NCBI GenBank assembly: GCA_032124015.1
Contig: JAQBEH010000049.1
Coordinates: 1-64,000, forward strand
DNA length: 64,000 nt
DNA from: DASRJG01 sp032124015
GTDB lineage: Bacteria; Acidobacteriota; Polarisedimenticolia; Polarisedimenticolales; DASRJG01
Direction: 5' to 3'
Made by a program: the position numbers and the translations under genes
The notes under the pieces: generated by a model
Told to the model about the DNA's origin: nothing
Seen by the model: only the letters and a program-made list of their open reading frames with translations
Database searches by the model: none
Shown: positions 32,726 through 41,459 of the stretch, piece by piece
Numbering within the stretch: position 1 is the first letter of the stretch
How the letters are laid out: each line of letters opens with the position of its first letter

Positions 32726-33775
32726 ATGGCCCAGGTACTACTGGTCGGAGACGATAGGGATCGAACCTCCGGAGTGAAATCGCTCCTGGCTCTCGACGGG
32801 CACATCGTCGCCATGGCCAAGGACGTGTCGCGATGGCGCGATGCGGAGAAATCCGCTTCTCCCGAGGTCATCGTCGTCGCCGTGGCCGCACCCGATGCGG
32901 TGCTGTCCGTACCGATGGGAGGCTCCCGCGGATTCGCGCCGCCGATTCTATTCGTGCATCGGGAGAGCGACGAGACCCGCGAGCCCCACCTCGACGAGCG
33001 CATGGTCGATCGAATCACGACTCCGTTCGCCGCCGAGGAGTTCCTGGGACGCGTCGATGCGCTGATTCGCGTGCGTCGTGTCGTGATGCATCAGCAGGGC
33101 GCCTCGAACGAAGACGCCGACGGGACGCCGGTCCGCGGCCGGTGGAGCGCCATTCTCGCATCCTTCCTGAAGGCCCGGTTGCCACGCCATGTGAAGCCGC
33201 CGGCCCCCTACCTCGAGGTCGCGGCCGCGGTGGCCGATTGGTCCGACCGCCGCGACGGGTTCGAGGCCGGGCATCCCGAGCGGGTCGCGAATTTCGCCGC
33301 GATGATCGCCGACGAATTCGGCCTCGCGGACGGAGAAACCGCCGCGCTGCTTCGCGCGGCCATGCTGCACGACATCGGAAAAGTCGCTCTGCCGATCGAG
33401 GTGTTACGCCAGCGGGGGCCCCTCGAAGACAGTCAGATGCGGATGCTGCGCACGCATGCCGAGCGCGGCGCGGCGATCTTGCGGGCCCTCGACAAGGACG
33501 AGGTGGTGGCCAACACGGTTCTCTACCACCACGAAAACGTGGACGGCAGCGGTTACTTCGGCCGCAAGGGCGACAAGATCCCGCGCGCCTCCAGGATCCT
33601 CGCGGTGGCCGAGGGGTTCGACGCCATGACGACGTCGCTCGTCAGGAAGCGCCTCACGACCCAGGCCGCGATCGGGCTGTTGCGCGACCACCGCGGCTCA
33701 CAGTGGGACGGCGAGTGTGTCGATGCGCTGGTGGGCGCCTTGCAGCCACGGTCTCTCTCGATTCCTCTCTCGTAG
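32726..33775 (+). CDS. Response-regulator-like protein with HD-GYP-type domain
   Basis: This 349-residue protein begins with a receiver-like domain (AQVLLVGDDRDRTSGVKSLL), but the usual phospho-accepting Asp strand reads SPEVIVVAVAAPDAV with no Asp at the expected place, so it is probably a pseudo-receiver. The C-terminal half is an HD domain: GHPERVANFAAMIAD, AAMLHDIGKVALP, and NTVLYHHENVDGSGYFG. The last motif has GYF instead of the canonical GYP of c-di-GMP phosphodiesterases, so c-di-GMP hydrolysis is possible but not assured. The ATG at 32726 follows GGGGGA. Confidence 0.82.
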   Translation: MAQVLLVGDDRDRTSGVKSLLALDGHIVAMAKDVSRWRDAEKSASPEVIVVAVAAPDAVLSVPMGGSRGFAPPILFVHRESDETREPHLDERMVDRITTPFAAEEFLGRVDALIRVRRVVMHQQGASNEDADGTPVRGRWSAILASFLKARLPRHVKPPAPYLEVAAAVADWSDRRDGFEAGHPERVANFAAMIADEFGLADGETAALLRAAMLHDIGKVALPIEVLRQRGPLEDSQMRMLRTHAERGAAILRALDKDEVVANTVLYHHENVDGSGYFGRKGDKIPRASRILAVAEGFDAMTTSLVRKRLTTQAAIGLLRDHRGSQWDGECVDALVGALQPRSLSIPLS

Positions 33776-33873
33776 CGCGTGGGATCGGGCCGTCATTCCG
33801 GCAGCCGAGCGCGGTTCGTTCTCGACTACAATCCCCGTTCAACTGGCTGCCCGTCCCACTGAGGTCTGTCGCT

Positions 33874-35112
33874 GTGAGTCCAGTGCTCTGGGTCCTGTTC
33901 GGCGCGCTGGTGATCGGAATTCTGGCGTTCGATCTGGGCGTGCTGTCCCGGCGTATCCACTTGCCGTCGGCCCGCGAGGCGCTCGCGCGAACGGCGTTTT
34001 TCGTCGCGCTGTCTCTCGCCTTCGCGCCGGTCGTCTGGTGGCTCTACGAGCGGCACGGCTTCGGCGCGGGGAGCGCCGAGGGGCTGAGCGGGAGCGAGGC
34101 GATGATCGCCTTCCTGACGGCGTGGCTCCTCGAGCAGTCCCTCTCCCTCGACAACATCTTCGTCATAGCGCTGATTTTCGGGTACTTCCGCGTCCCGGGG
34201 ATGTACCGCCAGCGCGTCTTGTTCTGGGGGATCCTGGGTGCCCTCGTCTTGCGGTTCGCCATGATCGTGGCGGGCGCGGCCGCCGTTCGACGCTTTCACT
34301 GGGTCATTTACATCTTTGGCGCGGTGTTGATCGCCTCGGCGATCAAGATGCTGTTCACTTCGGAGGAGATGTTCGACCCGGATCGTAGCCCTCTGGTTCG
34401 TTCCGCACGGCGGCTCTTCCCGGTCACGAGCGCATATCACGAAGAGCACTTCTTCGTCCGCAGGAATGGCCGGCTGTCGGCAACGCCGCTCTTTCTGGCG
34501 CTCGTCATGATCGAGGGTACCGACGTCATGTTCGCGGTCGACTCGATCCCCGCGGCGTTCGCGGTGACGAGCGACGCGTTTTTGGTGTTCACGTCGAACG
34601 TGTTCGCCATCTTGGGGCTTCGATCGCTCTACTTCGCGCTCGAGGGGCTCATCCACCGGTTCAAGTACCTGAAGGTGTCCTTGACGCTGGTGCTCCTGTA
34701 CGTCGGTGTGAAGATGCTTGCGTCACACTACGTGGCGATCCCGAACCCCGTATCCCTGCTGGTGATCGTCACGATCCTGGTCGTCGGCATCTTCGCGTCG
34801 ATGGCCCGTGCGGAGGCCCCGATCGCGGCGACCGCGGCCATCCCCGTCAAGCTCGCGACCTGGGCGCGCCGGAACGCCCGGCGCGTCGTGGTGCTGGTGG
34901 TCGGAGGAACGGTGCTCGCGACGGGAGTTGTGATGCTGGCGGCGCCGGGCCCTGGAGTTCTCGTCATCTTCGGGGGACTATCGATCCTCGCCGCGGAGTT
35001 CGCGTGGGCGCGACGCTGGCTGAAACGAACCCGCACGGCTTTTTCAGGGGTCAAGGCGAATACCTGGGATCGCTTCCGGCGCAAGCCGGACCGTACGGAG
35101 CCCCCGAGCTAG
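33874..35112 (+). CDS. TerC-family membrane protein with C-terminal PGPGW-type extension
   Basis: This 412-residue integral membrane protein has the TerC core: WLLEQSLSLDNIFVIALIFG and IEGTDVMFAVDSIPAAFAVT, which carry the acidic residues thought to bind a metal such as Mn2+. TerC proteins export manganese or aid metallation of exported enzymes. A further C-terminal module (ATGVVMLAAPGPGVLVIFGG ... EFAWARRWLKR) resembles the small PGPGW membrane family, which is usually a separate protein. The start is GTG at 33874 with TGAGG upstream. It is convergent with the ATP-grasp gene with a four-base overlap. Confidence 0.88.
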   Translation: MSPVLWVLFGALVIGILAFDLGVLSRRIHLPSAREALARTAFFVALSLAFAPVVWWLYERHGFGAGSAEGLSGSEAMIAFLTAWLLEQSLSLDNIFVIALIFGYFRVPGMYRQRVLFWGILGALVLRFAMIVAGAAAVRRFHWVIYIFGAVLIASAIKMLFTSEEMFDPDRSPLVRSARRLFPVTSAYHEEHFFVRRNGRLSATPLFLALVMIEGTDVMFAVDSIPAAFAVTSDAFLVFTSNVFAILGLRSLYFALEGLIHRFKYLKVSLTLVLLYVGVKMLASHYVAIPNPVSLLVIVTILVVGIFASMARAEAPIAATAAIPVKLATWARRNARRVVVLVVGGTVLATGVVMLAAPGPGVLVIFGGLSILAAEFAWARRWLKRTRTAFSGVKANTWDRFRRKPDRTEPPS

Positions 35113-36155
35113 GCGCCCTTGGGGTTGACGCGGTCGAGCCCCAACGCCACGATCCGCTCGATCAGTTCGGTGTAGGGGATACCGACCTTCGCCGCGGCTT
35201 CCGCGATGTCCTCACCCTGCGCGATTTCGGGATTGGGGTTGGCCTCGACGACGACGAGCTTGCCATCCTCGGTCAACCGAAGATCGATACGGCCGAAACC
35301 GCGCATCTGCAGCGCCCGAAAGACACGTTTAGCGACCGTTGCGATCGAGCGCTGCAGCGATTCGGACAGGTCGTCGGGGAACGCCGAGAAGATCCCCCAA
35401 CGCTCACGGTACCCCTCGTCCCACTTCGCCTTGAAGCTTGCGAACCTGGGCTCGCCTTCCGGAACCTTCGAGAACTTCAGTTCGCGCGGCGGGAGCACCT
35501 TGAGGCGGTCGTTACCGATGACGCCGACGTAGATCTCCCGTCCCCCGACGTAGCGCTCGACGATGACATCTCGTTTCAGCCGAGAGTGGAGGAAGTGGAT
35601 CCGGGCCAGAGCCTGTTCCTCGGTCTCGGCGAACGAGTCTCGCGAGATGCCGACGCTGCCTTCCTCGGCCAACGGCTTCACGATGACGGGGAAGATGGCG
35701 CGCGAGAGCTTTTTCAAGGGCAGCGTCCTCCGCGACACGAGAAACGGCGCGACCGGGACGCGGTGGTGCTTCAGGATCTCTTTTGAGAGCGCCTTGTCCT
35801 GGCAGAGCATCAGCGCGCGATGGTCGCACCCGGTATAGGGAACGCGGCACAACTCGAGGACTCCGGCGATGTGACTCTCGAAATGGCGGGTGCCGTGAAA
35901 CGTCTGAACGAAGTTCCAGACGAGATCGGGCTGGATGCGCTCGACCAGATCGATGACGTCGCGCGGGTTCTTGTAGATCGCGCCCAGGTGGACCTCGTGG
36001 CCGAGCGCCTTCAGCGCCGTCACCACGTGCCCCTCCGTTCGCCAATCCGGCTCTTCCCTCATGCGGCGCTCGTACTCCTCGTCAGGCGCCGGAGGATCGT
36101 TCACCTCGAACAGAACCAGGATGCGCAGCCGCTCCTTGTGTTTCTGCTTCTTCAT
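35109..36155 (-). CDS. ATP-grasp ligase related to D-alanine--D-alanine ligase
   Basis: This 348-residue protein has the D-Ala-D-Ala-ligase-like layout. The N-terminal part includes RILVLFEVNDPPAPDEEYER and PDLVWNFVQTFHGTRHFESH, then YTGCDHRALMLCQDKALSKE. The ATP-grasp core has FPVIVKPLAEEGSVGISRDS, RDVIVERYVGGREIYVGVIG and, near the end, GFGRIDLRLTEDGKLVVVEANPNPEIAQ with the metal-binding Asp-Glu-Asn set. The N-terminal acidic linker and charged start are not typical of Ddl. It is translationally coupled to an upstream zinc-peptidase gene, which suggests a peptide-modifying pair and not cell-wall D-Ala-D-Ala synthesis. The substrate is unknown. Confidence 0.8.
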   Translation of the reverse strand: MKKQKHKERLRILVLFEVNDPPAPDEEYERRMREEPDWRTEGHVVTALKALGHEVHLGAIYKNPRDVIDLVERIQPDLVWNFVQTFHGTRHFESHIAGVLELCRVPYTGCDHRALMLCQDKALSKEILKHHRVPVAPFLVSRRTLPLKKLSRAIFPVIVKPLAEEGSVGISRDSFAETEEQALARIHFLHSRLKRDVIVERYVGGREIYVGVIGNDRLKVLPPRELKFSKVPEGEPRFASFKAKWDEGYRERWGIFSAFPDDLSESLQRSIATVAKRVFRALQMRGFGRIDLRLTEDGKLVVVEANPNPEIAQGEDIAEAAAKVGIPYTELIERIVALGLDRVNPKGA

Positions 36156-37186
36156 GGGCCGGTCACCCGATAGCTGTGCGTGCGCAATCGGTTGACGATG
36201 AGTGTCGTCGCAAACGTCGAAAATTTCACGAGGGTGCGCTCCTCCGGCTCGCGGAGTACGAGGCCGTGCGTGGTGCACATTTGCGCGAGGCTCGCCACGA
36301 CGCGAGCGACCTGATTGCGTCTCTCGCCCGACCAGCCGGCGATCGCATCGACCAGCGGCCGCTTGTGCGTGCGGACGAAATCGGCGGCCGGTTCCGTCGG
36401 CTCCGCGGCGCGCGACACGCGGAAGATCCGCTTCAATGCGCGCTCCGTGGCGGCCGGATCCCCGAGGGGAAAAAGGCGGAGTTTCTTTTCGTAGTAACTG
36501 AGAAGAGTCGATTGCAGCGCGCGGGCCTCCGGACCCACCGTGGGTGTCCGGACCGGGACGGGCCGCGTCTTCACCTCGCGCATGAGCCGGTCGATGTAGC
36601 GCAGCTTCTTGAGCGCCGGCCGCCCCGCGTAGCGATCTCGCCAGGCGGAGGCCGGGTTCAGCCAGACCGCGAACGTTTCCGCGAAGTCCTCGACCGGATG
36701 GGCCTGCGCGTAGTGGTCGGGGACATTCGTCACGAAGTCGCGGCTGAACGGGTCGATCTCGTAGTAGTACGGCTGGTATTTGGTGCGCGGCGACCCGAAC
36801 ACGTCCTTCCACTCGTCGTCCCGCGACAGCCGGTAGGCGTGATCGAAGGCGTGCCCCGCCTCGTGGCGGAGCAGCTTCAGGCACCACGCCACCCCGTTCC
36901 CCTCGATCTCGAACATCATCCGGTTCTCGAGCGCCTTCAATCGCGGGTGGGCTAGAAAAAACGGGATGCCGATGGCCGCCTGGCCGCCGGGCGAGAGCCA
37001 TTCGTCGGAGAGGAAACAGACGGGCCTGAGCTTGAGGCCCTTGGCGTGAAGCTCCCGCTCGAACTGCCGGACGCGAAGCTCGAGGTCGGTTCCTTTGATC
37101 TGGACTTTGAGATCGCAGATCCGCAGGTGGAGGAGGTCGTCGTCGGAGAGCGCCTCCCACGCGACCTTGGACTTACGGCTGACCAA
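36152..37186 (-). CDS. Putative zinc-binding metallopeptidase (gluzincin-like)
   Basis: This 344-residue soluble protein carries the zinc motif LLRHEAGHAFDHAYRLS near residue 108, an EDFAETFAVWLNP motif about 60 residues later that could give the third ligand, and a PHYAQAHP-like aromatic stretch between. This matches the family labelled putative zinc-binding metallopeptidase (Peptidase_Mx-like). No signal peptide is present, so it is cytoplasmic. It overlaps the ATP-grasp gene by four bases (ATGA). The start was taken at the ATG at 37186. Its substrate is unknown. Confidence 0.75.
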   Translation of the reverse strand: MVSRKSKVAWEALSDDDLLHLRICDLKVQIKGTDLELRVRQFERELHAKGLKLRPVCFLSDEWLSPGGQAAIGIPFFLAHPRLKALENRMMFEIEGNGVAWCLKLLRHEAGHAFDHAYRLSRDDEWKDVFGSPRTKYQPYYYEIDPFSRDFVTNVPDHYAQAHPVEDFAETFAVWLNPASAWRDRYAGRPALKKLRYIDRLMREVKTRPVPVRTPTVGPEARALQSTLLSYYEKKLRLFPLGDPAATERALKRIFRVSRAAEPTEPAADFVRTHKRPLVDAIAGWSGERRNQVARVVASLAQMCTTHGLVLREPEERTLVKFSTFATTLIVNRLRTHSYRVTGP

Positions 37187-37248
37187 GGGCTCGCACCTCG
37201 TACCGGATCGAACTCATCCAGCGGGCCGGAGATGCTAACACGCGGTTT

Positions 37249-39309
37249 CTAGCGTCGCGCCAACGCCTTCGCCAGATCGGCGGGATCGGTCACGGGCGCA
37301 TCGCAGGCATAGTTGCGGCAAACGTAGGCTGCGGGCTTTCCACCCAGGAGCATCTTTCCCTTGAGCATCGGAAGGTCGCTCGGCCCGGCCGCCGGATCGA
37401 ACCACTCCAAAGCGCGCGCGGGAATGTAGCGGGCACGGGCGGTGGAGAGCAGGCTGCGCGTGCCCGCAGCGTCGCGCGCGCCCACGAGCGCGATCTCGAG
37501 TACGTCCTTTCCGGGCCCGTAGGCGGAGGCGTTCAAAAGCGAGGCGAACCCCGCGGGTGCTCGCTCGACGAGGGGCCGAAGCGCCGCAAGCGTCGCCAAC
37601 CCCGCCTTGCGGAACGCGGCGTCGTCCAAGTGGAGGGCCAGGCGCAAGAGCGTCTCGGCGGCGACCGCGGAGCCCGCGGGGATCGCATCGTCGTGGGTGC
37701 TTCGCGTGCGCGCGAGGATCGCCTCGTGATCGTCCGAGGTGAAGTGAAATCCACCGTGACCGTCTCCAAAACGGCCGAGCATCGTCCGCGTCAACGCCGC
37801 CGCGCGATCGAGGTCGCGCCGGTCGAAACCGGATTCGTAGAGATCGAGGAGGCCGCGCGCGAGGAAGGCGTAATCGTCGAGGTAGGCGTTCAGGTGGGCC
37901 TTACCTCCCCGAAAGGACACCAGCAGCCGATCGCCTTTTGCAAGATGAGCGAGGACGAAACCCGCGGCGCGGCGCGCCGACCGGAGATCCTCTTCCCGGT
38001 CGAACGCGTCGTAGGCCCTTGCGAAGGCCGAGATCATGAGTCCGTTCCAGGCCGTCAGCACCTTGTCGTCGGTCGCGGGGCGAGCGCGTTTCCCTCGCGC
38101 GGCCAGGAGCTTCGCCTTCATCGGCGCTACGCCCGCAACCACCGTGTCGCCGGCGAGCGGTCCCCCCAGGAGGTTGGGGATGCTCTTCCCCTCGAAATTG
38201 CCCGGGACCTGAATGCCGTAAGTCTTGCAGAAGAACGCCCCGTCTTCCGGGCCGAGAACCGCCTTGATCTGGTCCGGCGTCCAAACGTAGAAGATGCCTT
38301 CGTGCCCCTCGCTGTCCGCGTCGAGCGACGCGTAGAGACCGCCGTCGGAGGACGTCATCTCGCGGCGTACGAAATCGAGCGTCTCCAGCACGACGCGCCG
38401 GTAAAGCGGTTTTCCGGTCACGAGCCACGCGTCGACGTAGACGGGCACGAGGAGCGCCTGGTCGTAGAGCATCTTCTCGAAGTGGGGAACGAGCCACCTC
38501 GGGTCGGTCGAATAGCGGGAAAAGCCCCCTCCGATCTGGTCGTACATGCCGCCTTCGGCCATGCGATCCAGGGTGGTCGTCACCATCACGAGCACCTTCG
38601 GGTCGCCGGTGCGCGCGTGTTCGCGCAGCAGCAGGGCCAAACCGGCGTGCGGCGGGAATTTCGGGGCCGGACCGAAGCCGCCCCACGTCGCGTCGAATCG
38701 CGATTTCAGATCGTCCGCGGCGCGCGTGGTTTCTTTCGGGCCGACCGGCTCGCCGCCGGCCGGCGCAGCGACGACCCCGGATGCGGCCTTCAGGCGCGAG
38801 GCGATTTCGGACGCGGAACTTTCGATTTCGTCGCGACGCGTCGTCCACGCATCGTGGACGGCGGCGAGGAGTGTAGGAAAGCCGGGGCGCCCGGAGCGGT
38901 CCTCCGGCGGGAAGTAGGTGCCCCCGAAAAACGGCTTGCCTTCCGGTGTCAGGAAGACGTTGAGCGGCCAACCCCCGTGGCCGGTCATCGACTGCACCGC
39001 CGTCATGTAGATCTCGTCGAGGTCGGGGCGCTCTTCACGATCGACCTTGATCGCCACGAACGAATCGTTCAAGAGGGCCGCGATCGTTTCGTTTTCGAAC
39101 GACTCGCGCTCCATGACGTGGCACCAATGGCATGCCGCGTACCCGATCGAGAGGAAGATCGGCTTGTTTTCCGCCTTGGCTTTGGCTAAGGCCTCCGGTC
39201 CCCAGGGGTACCAGTCGACCGGGTTGAACTGGTGTTGGAGAAGGTAGGGGCTGGTCTGCCCCGCGAGGTGGTTGGGCTTCTTCCCCGGGGGTTGTGTTGG
39301 ATGAGGCAT
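37249..39309 (-). CDS. YyaL-family protein (thioredoxin-like DUF255 plus six-hairpin glycosidase-like domain)
   Basis: This 686-residue protein begins with the DUF255 thioredoxin-like domain (NHLAGQTSPYLLQHQFNPVD, then LSIGYAACHWCHVMERESFE and VDREERPDLDEIYM). An alpha/alpha-barrel of the N-acylglucosamine epimerase type follows (GMYDQIGGGFSRYSTDPRW, HFEKMLYDQALL). The function of this widespread family (YyaL, SPATA20) is not settled. I start at the ATG at 39309 because GGGAG precedes it. An ATG at 39357 overlaps the previous stop and would add 16 mostly hydrophobic residues, perhaps a leader. It is the last gene of a coupled SDR-VWFA-YyaL unit. Confidence 0.9.
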   Translation of the reverse strand: MPHPTQPPGKKPNHLAGQTSPYLLQHQFNPVDWYPWGPEALAKAKAENKPIFLSIGYAACHWCHVMERESFENETIAALLNDSFVAIKVDREERPDLDEIYMTAVQSMTGHGGWPLNVFLTPEGKPFFGGTYFPPEDRSGRPGFPTLLAAVHDAWTTRRDEIESSASEIASRLKAASGVVAAPAGGEPVGPKETTRAADDLKSRFDATWGGFGPAPKFPPHAGLALLLREHARTGDPKVLVMVTTTLDRMAEGGMYDQIGGGFSRYSTDPRWLVPHFEKMLYDQALLVPVYVDAWLVTGKPLYRRVVLETLDFVRREMTSSDGGLYASLDADSEGHEGIFYVWTPDQIKAVLGPEDGAFFCKTYGIQVPGNFEGKSIPNLLGGPLAGDTVVAGVAPMKAKLLAARGKRARPATDDKVLTAWNGLMISAFARAYDAFDREEDLRSARRAAGFVLAHLAKGDRLLVSFRGGKAHLNAYLDDYAFLARGLLDLYESGFDRRDLDRAAALTRTMLGRFGDGHGGFHFTSDDHEAILARTRSTHDDAIPAGSAVAAETLLRLALHLDDAAFRKAGLATLAALRPLVERAPAGFASLLNASAYGPGKDVLEIALVGARDAAGTRSLLSTARARYIPARALEWFDPAAGPSDLPMLKGKMLLGGKPAAYVCRNYACDAPVTDPADLAKALARR

Positions 39310-39353
39310 CGAGACTCCCGTGATGAGTAACGTGGTCAAGCAGAAGGCGCAGA

Positions 39354-41459
39354 TCATGAGGCGGTACTGGGCGGCGCCGGTGGTTTCTCGGGTACCACGA
39401 GCGTCCTGTCTCCCCGCGCCAGCTCGTTCCCGTCGGAGGACACCGTGATGATGAAGTGATAGGTGCCCGCGCCGAGCATTCGAGGCGGAATCAGGTCGAC
39501 GATCTGCCCGCAGCGCTCGGTCGAAAGGTCGAGCGTCGTCGTTCCGACCGGCGTCGACGTCTCACCCACCAGCGTGCGCACGACCTTCAGGGGCCTCTTT
39601 TGGTCCTTGGCCCGACAGACGAGCGCGATCACCGCGGTGGGGGATTCGCCGCGAAGAACCTCGTCCTCGGCGACGACAACGGCCCCTCGGGTCCGGCTGT
39701 GACCGTTCCTCAGAAAACCTCCGGTCCTTGGCTGAGAGACGGCGATCGGACTGAGGCTCGCCAGCTCGGCGTCGAGCTTCGGCCAGCTGCCGTGAACTTC
39801 CTTCGACGACAAGGAGTCGGTTTGGATCTCGTGCGCGACGGCGACCAGATCGTAGTCCCCCGGAGCGAAGTCCATGTCCTTTTCGAAGATGACGGGCGTA
39901 TTGGGGAGCGAGACCTGGATGCGCCCCGAGCCGTCCTGCCAGACGATCCCCTTCGATACGAGAGACGCGCCGAGGTCCCAGGTGGTGATGGGGACCGGAC
40001 TCCCGGCGATCGCAACCTGAACTCGCGCCGTGAAATGTCCGTCCTTGTAGGCGATCGGGATGACGCCGACGCGGATGTTCGCGTCGCTCGCGCCGGTCGC
40101 CGTTGGCGCCGCGAAAGCCGAAAGGACGCGGCCCGTGAGGCGGGTGGCTTCGCTCTGGATCACGAGGCGCCCGCGCGTGGTCGATTTCACTTTGGGGCGT
40201 TTGACCTCGACGCTGACCGTGAGCGCCTCGTCCTGCGGGAAACCCTTGGGGTCGAAACTCAGGAGGTACACGCAGGACATATCGCCGAGAATCTGCGAGG
40301 CCATCTTCGCCGGCGTGATCCCGTTGATGAACGACCGACCTCCCGTTTCGGCCGCGAGCGAGCCCAGCGTGGTTTGAGCGTCTCTCGTGCGCTGCGAGTT
40401 GAGGCCCGGCGGGGCACTGTTTCCCAGTCTGTTGGGATTGCCCCCTCCGCCGCCGCTCGGGGAACTGCGCGACTGGATGAACGATTCGGTGCCGGTCATC
40501 CCCTGGCCTTCGATGGTGTAAAACCGGATCCCGAGTCCGGAGGCTTCGTTCATGACCCTGTCCAGCGGGAGCGCACCCATCGCGGCGTCGGCCATCACCG
40601 AGAGCGCATCCGCGGGCGCCTTCCCGTTGGCGTCCGTGAGGACCGTCCCGCCAAAGAACGAGAGGTAATGCTCACCCGCGTTTTGCCTCATGGTGTCGGC
40701 GAAGTAGAGGACCGATTTCGGCGAATCGAGCTCGGAGAGGCGACCCAACACCATGCTGAGCCGGCGAAGTTCTTTTTCCTGTTTCCACCTCTCCTCCGAA
40801 GCGAAACGGCTCGCGAGCGAAAGGGCGGAATCGATGCTCCGGTCGAGCTCGAGGATGATGTCGGTCATCCGGCTTTCTTCCAAACTGGCGTAAGTGTCGA
40901 AGGTGCTGTTGTCGTCGACCATCTTGGCGAGCGCCGCCTCGAGCCGGGCCACGTCGGAGGTGAGGGGCACGAGCGTTTTCAGGTTGGCGGCGCTGACGAC
41001 GATCATCGCCCGCTGCCCGCCGGCCAAGAGCTTGGGGAGCATTTCGCGCGCCGCGTCGATCGCGCCTCTCCGTCCCGACTGGGTCAGATGCGGCATGTCG
41101 AAGTACAGGAGGTACGTCGCCACGCTCGGTCTCCCGACCACGGTTGGCGGCTTGGCATCCGCGGGGGCTTCGGCCGGCGCTTCCGGGAGGGCCGCGCCCC
41201 GGGCGACCGGCTCTGCTACGCACAGATCGTCGATCAGAAGATTCGGGACGAGCTTGTGATTCAGTCGCACCTCGAAATCGGCGGCGGTCAACCCGGAGAT
41301 GCCGCCCTTCGGCCCGGAGACGGTGACGTCGAGCTGCGCGAGGCGCGTGGAGGCTCGCTCGACCAATCCGACGTCTTTCGGAGTCTCTTGGGGATCGGCC
41401 GCCAGGGCCGCGGCCGCGAGCGCCGCTGCCACAATCGAAACCACGGTCCGTCGGGTCAC
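39354..41459 (-). CDS. Secreted VWFA-related protein of the acidobacterial type
   Basis: This 701-residue exported protein has a signal peptide (VVSIVAAALAAAALAADPQE). Its N-terminal region is FEVRLNHKLVPNLLIDDL, followed by a VWFA-like domain (YLLYFDMPHLTQSGRRGAID, MIVVSAANLKTLVPLT) and a glycine-rich loop (SSPSGGGGGNPNRLGN). The second half is beta-rich (VYLLSFDPKGFPQDEALTV). The form FEV..N....I..., the VWFA core and DMSCVYLLSFDP match the VWFA-related family that is expanded in Acidobacteria. The role is unknown. Both its ends overlap neighbours by four bases (ATGA), coupling it to the SDR and YyaL genes. Confidence 0.85.
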   Translation of the reverse strand: MTRRTVVSIVAAALAAAALAADPQETPKDVGLVERASTRLAQLDVTVSGPKGGISGLTAADFEVRLNHKLVPNLLIDDLCVAEPVARGAALPEAPAEAPADAKPPTVVGRPSVATYLLYFDMPHLTQSGRRGAIDAAREMLPKLLAGGQRAMIVVSAANLKTLVPLTSDVARLEAALAKMVDDNSTFDTYASLEESRMTDIILELDRSIDSALSLASRFASEERWKQEKELRRLSMVLGRLSELDSPKSVLYFADTMRQNAGEHYLSFFGGTVLTDANGKAPADALSVMADAAMGALPLDRVMNEASGLGIRFYTIEGQGMTGTESFIQSRSSPSGGGGGNPNRLGNSAPPGLNSQRTRDAQTTLGSLAAETGGRSFINGITPAKMASQILGDMSCVYLLSFDPKGFPQDEALTVSVEVKRPKVKSTTRGRLVIQSEATRLTGRVLSAFAAPTATGASDANIRVGVIPIAYKDGHFTARVQVAIAGSPVPITTWDLGASLVSKGIVWQDGSGRIQVSLPNTPVIFEKDMDFAPGDYDLVAVAHEIQTDSLSSKEVHGSWPKLDAELASLSPIAVSQPRTGGFLRNGHSRTRGAVVVAEDEVLRGESPTAVIALVCRAKDQKRPLKVVRTLVGETSTPVGTTTLDLSTERCGQIVDLIPPRMLGAGTYHFIITVSSDGNELARGDRTLVVPEKPPAPPSTAS

